From QHCF01 sp003244275 (GTDB lineage Bacteria > Actinomycetota > Acidimicrobiia > Acidimicrobiales > QHCF01): DNA of 22,296 nt. Below are positions 20,574-22,296 of the stretch, piece after piece. A program made the position numbers and the translations under genes. Location: contig DAIROT010000037.1 of NCBI GenBank assembly GCA_036806345.1, positions 1 through 22,296 on the forward strand. Direction: 5' to 3'. The first letter of the stretch is position 1; every line of letters begins with the position of its first letter. Below the pieces are notes generated by a model. That model was not told the origin of the DNA, did no database searches, and worked only from the letters and a program-made list of their open reading frames with translations.

Positions 20574-20599
20574 ACACTAGGGCCGACACAGACTAGGTT
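20574..20599. promoter_or_regulatory. Compact divergent promoter pair (lysC minus, cyclophilin plus)
   Basis: The spacer between the two start codons is only 42 bp. On the minus strand TAGTGT (20574-20579) lies 8 nt before the lysC GTG. On the plus strand TAGGTT (20594-20599) lies 8 nt before the cyclophilin GTG. Both look leaderless. The -35 regions would fall inside the opposite gene, so the two promoters must overlap and may interfere with each other. Confidence 0.4.
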
Positions 20600-20607
20600 G
20601 GCCAGTC

Positions 20608-21435
20608 GTGCCCAGCCCCAAGCGCGCCCGCAAGCGAGCCGGCCGCCAGGCACGCCTGGCCCAGGTGGAGGCCGCTCGCAAACGTAAGTCCCGGCTGAGA
20701 AGAGGCATAATTCTCGCGGTGATCGCCGTGGTGGTGATCGGGCTGGTGGCCCTGCTGGGCAGGGGCGGCTCCAAGTCGCCGGCCAAGACCCAGGCGGCCA
20801 AGCCCCGCTCCGCCAAATCGGGGCCGACCACCTCGACCACCGCCGTCGCCCCGGCCGGAGCTACGCTCAGCGGGCCCACCCCGTGTCCGGCCGCTGACGG
20901 CTCGTCCCCGCGCACCGTCGCCTTCGCCCAGCCACCCCCCATGTGCGTCAATCCAGCCACCGCCTACACCGCCACCTTCACCACCGACGTGGGCACGTAC
21001 GCCGTCGCCCTGGATGCCAAGGCTGCCCCCAAGACCGTCAATGACTTCATCGTCCTGGCTCGGTATCACTTCTATGACGGCCTGACCTTCCACCGGGTCA
21101 TCCCCGGCTTCGTAGTCCAGGGCGGCGACCCCAAGGGCAACGGCTCGGGCGGCCCGGGTTACACGGTGGCCGGGGAGGTCCCGCCGGCCGGGGCCTATAA
21201 GATCGGCTCGCTGGCCATGGCCAAGACCTCAGCCGATCCCCCGGGCTCGGCTGGCAGCCAGTTCTTCATCATCACCGGCCAACAGGGGACCCAGCTGCCG
21301 CCCCAGTACTCGCTGTTCGGGATGGTCAACTCGGGGACCGATGTGGTGGCCAAGATCGACGCCGACGGCACCCCCAGCGGTACGCCCAAAGTCGTGCACC
21401 ATATGCTGAAAGTGGTCATATCACCATCGTCGTAA
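20608..21435 (+). CDS. Membrane-anchored cyclophilin-type peptidyl-prolyl isomerase
   Basis: This 275 aa protein has a strongly basic cytoplasmic N-terminus (about 1-32), a membrane segment (33-51), a Lys/Ser/Thr linker, then a cyclophilin domain from about residue 118. FHRVIPGFVVQGGDP supplies catalytic Arg163 and Gln171, and GSQFFIIT supplies the Phe of the active site. Just before the domain, CPAADGSSPR...QPPPMCVNP contains a Cys pair (Cys93, Cys113), also present in the next gene. It catalyses cis-trans isomerisation of prolyl bonds, presumably on exported proteins. GTG 20608 has no ribosome site but a -10 hexamer at leaderless spacing. Confidence 0.93.
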   Translation: MPSPKRARKRAGRQARLAQVEAARKRKSRLRRGIILAVIAVVVIGLVALLGRGGSKSPAKTQAAKPRSAKSGPTTSTTAVAPAGATLSGPTPCPAADGSSPRTVAFAQPPPMCVNPATAYTATFTTDVGTYAVALDAKAAPKTVNDFIVLARYHFYDGLTFHRVIPGFVVQGGDPKGNGSGGPGYTVAGEVPPAGAYKIGSLAMAKTSADPPGSAGSQFFIITGQQGTQLPPQYSLFGMVNSGTDVVAKIDADGTPSGTPKVVHHMLKVVISPSS

Positions 21436-21474
21436 ACACTGCTCCGCAGGGGCAACGGTGCTCTGCACTGCCTA

Positions 21475-21480
21475 TAGACT
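21475..21480 (+). promoter_or_regulatory. Possible -10 element of the second cyclophilin gene
   Basis: TAGACT lies within the AT-rich TATAGACTCTATTTT, unusual in this GC-rich region and about 27 nt before the ATG. A -35 is not clear. Confidence 0.4.
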
Positions 21481-21506
21481 CTATTTTGCGAAAAGAGGCT
21501 CTTCCC

Positions 21507-22061
21507 ATGCCGACCGATTGCCCACCTTCAGATGGTTCCGCCTCCCCCCGGAGGCGTTTCGACGGCCCACCTCCCATGTGCATCGACCCTGACCGGCGCT
21601 ATGTGGCCGAGATGGCCACCAGCAAGGGAACCATGACCATCGCCCTGGACCCGGTGGGGGCTCCATCGACCGTCAACAATTTCGTTGTCCTGGCCCGCTA
21701 CCACTACTTCGACGGCGTCGCCTTCCACCGGGTGATCCCCGGCTTCGTGGTCCAGGGTGGTGACCCCGAGGGCACCGGCCGGGGCGGCCCGGGCTACCGC
21801 TTCGCCGATGAGCTGCCGGCCCCAGGGCACTACGAGGTGGGCTCTTTGGCCATGGCCAATGCCGGCCCCGACACCAACGGCAGCCAGTTCTTCATCATTA
21901 GCGGGCCCCAGGGGGCTCAGCTACCACCCAAGTACGCCCTGTTCGGCAAGGTGGTCAAGGGCCTGGAGGTGGTGTCGGCCATCGAGGCGACCGGATCCTC
22001 ATCGGGCAAGCCCAGCGAGCGGGTGACCATCGACTCGGTGACCATCACCGAGTCGGACTGA
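21507..22061 (+). CDS. Cyclophilin-type peptidyl-prolyl isomerase, cytoplasmic paralogue
   Basis: This 184 aa protein is a close paralogue of the preceding gene's domain without the membrane anchor, so it is probably cytoplasmic. FHRVIPGFVVQGGDP (Arg75, Gln83) and GSQFFIIS (126-133) are intact. The pre-domain CPPSDGSASPR...GPPPMCIDP again carries a Cys pair (Cys5, Cys25). ATG 21507 is chosen because AGAGG is 8 nt upstream; a TTG at 21486 lies before the ribosome site. The pair most likely arose by tandem duplication followed by gain or loss of the anchor. Confidence 0.93.
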   Translation: MPTDCPPSDGSASPRRRFDGPPPMCIDPDRRYVAEMATSKGTMTIALDPVGAPSTVNNFVVLARYHYFDGVAFHRVIPGFVVQGGDPEGTGRGGPGYRFADELPAPGHYEVGSLAMANAGPDTNGSQFFIISGPQGAQLPPKYALFGKVVKGLEVVSAIEATGSSSGKPSERVTIDSVTITESD

Positions 22062-22068
22062 GCCCCCG

Positions 22069-22082
22069 CCGGCGGCTGCCGG
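22069..22082. terminator. Possible terminator hairpin between convergent genes
   Basis: CCGGC-GGCT-GCCGG lies in the 31-bp gap between the second cyclophilin and the convergent partial gene. The stem is 5 bp. There is no T-tract, so this is only a candidate. Confidence 0.25.
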
Positions 22083-22092
22083 GCCCCGGGCC

Positions 22093-22296
22093 TCAGGCGG
22101 CGCGGGCCTTGCGGCGGTACCACACGGTACCCATCCCGGCCGCCGCCACTCCGATGCCGATGACGATCGGATAGCCCTGCTCCGGGAAGGCCGGCACCGG
22201 GACGGTAATGGCCGGAGTACTGGTCGTCGTGGTCTTTCCGGTGCCGCCACCGATGTTGCCGCCACCGCCACCGCTGCTGTTGCCGCCACCGATGTT
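22093..22296 (-). CDS. C-terminal end of a Gly-rich, membrane-anchored surface protein (partial)
   Basis: The last 67 codons of a minus-strand gene run off the window edge. The visible part has Gly/Asn/Ser repeats (NIGGGNSSGGGGGNIGGG), a Thr-rich linker (KTTTTSTPAITVPVPAF), one membrane segment (about YPIVIGIGVAAAGMGTVWY) and a short basic end RRKARAA. The arrangement is that of a C-terminally anchored extracellular protein. No LPxTG motif is seen. The identity of the main domain is unknown because it lies outside the window. Confidence 0.75.
   Translation of the reverse strand, partial: NIGGGNSSGGGGGNIGGGTGKTTTTSTPAITVPVPAFPEQGYPIVIGIGVAAAGMGTVWYRRKARAA

Noticed and set aside
19375..20580. 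Plus-strand ORF of 401 aa opposite lysC
   Set aside because: It is an antisense shadow of a complete aspartokinase with no motif of its own.

Overview
The window is high-GC, densely coded chromosomal DNA from an actinobacterium. The evidence is a WhiB-family iron-sulfur protein (a family essentially confined to Actinobacteria and their phages), frequent GTG/TTG starts, many ATGA/GTGA start-stop overlaps, and several genes whose start codon lies 6-8 nt downstream of a TANNNT -10 element (probable leaderless transcripts). A class such as Acidimicrobiia is plausible, but that is a guess. No phage, IS element, CRISPR array or rRNA was seen. One tRNA is present, tRNA-Pro(CGG).

Layout. (1) 70-3284: a membrane-anchored trypsin-fold protein that lacks catalytic His and Ser, convergent with a class A penicillin-binding protein. 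(2) 3330-6412: overlapping selA and selB for selenocysteine insertion; selD and tRNA-Sec are not in the window. (3) 6488-8082: a DUF929-type membrane thioredoxin-like protein coupled to a VKOR, an extracytoplasmic disulfide-forming pair. (4) 7979-10663: a whiB gene divergent from two coupled ArsA/Get3-like ATPases. This grouping with a class A PBP nearby recalls the mycobacterial Rv3679-Rv3680-whiB4-ponA2 neighbourhood. (5) 10654-11592: a STAS-domain anti-sigma antagonist divergent from a stand-alone receiver domain. (6) 11680-12317: tRNA-Pro and a Uma2-family protein. (7) 12352-18069, minus strand: the most unusual region. It runs from an ECF sigma factor and a membrane anti-sigma-like protein through three paralogous 68-69 aa peptides with an almost invariant EELPDREAMSL motif and an Ala/Asn/Thr-rich tail, a fourth small basic peptide, an M50 membrane metalloprotease carrying an N-terminal PqqD/RRE-like domain, a secreted protein with three NTATA/CxxC repeats, and a DUF4097-like repeat protein. 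(8) 18158-20565: asd and lysC, the first two activities of the aspartate pathway present here. (9) 20608-22061: two tandem cyclophilins, one membrane-anchored. (10) 22093-22296: the C-terminal end of a Gly-rich, membrane-anchored protein on the minus strand, cut by the window edge.

The sigma-to-DUF4097 region reads as one functional cassette. All its genes are on the minus strand, most are coupled or closely spaced, and it combines peptide substrates with a conserved leader-like segment, a leader-binding domain fused to a membrane protease, and exported Asn/Thr/Ala-rich proteins. I interpret it as an uncharacterised RiPP-like or surface-peptide system under its own sigma factor. The peptides contain no Cys, and no known RiPP modifying enzyme is visible, so the product class is open.
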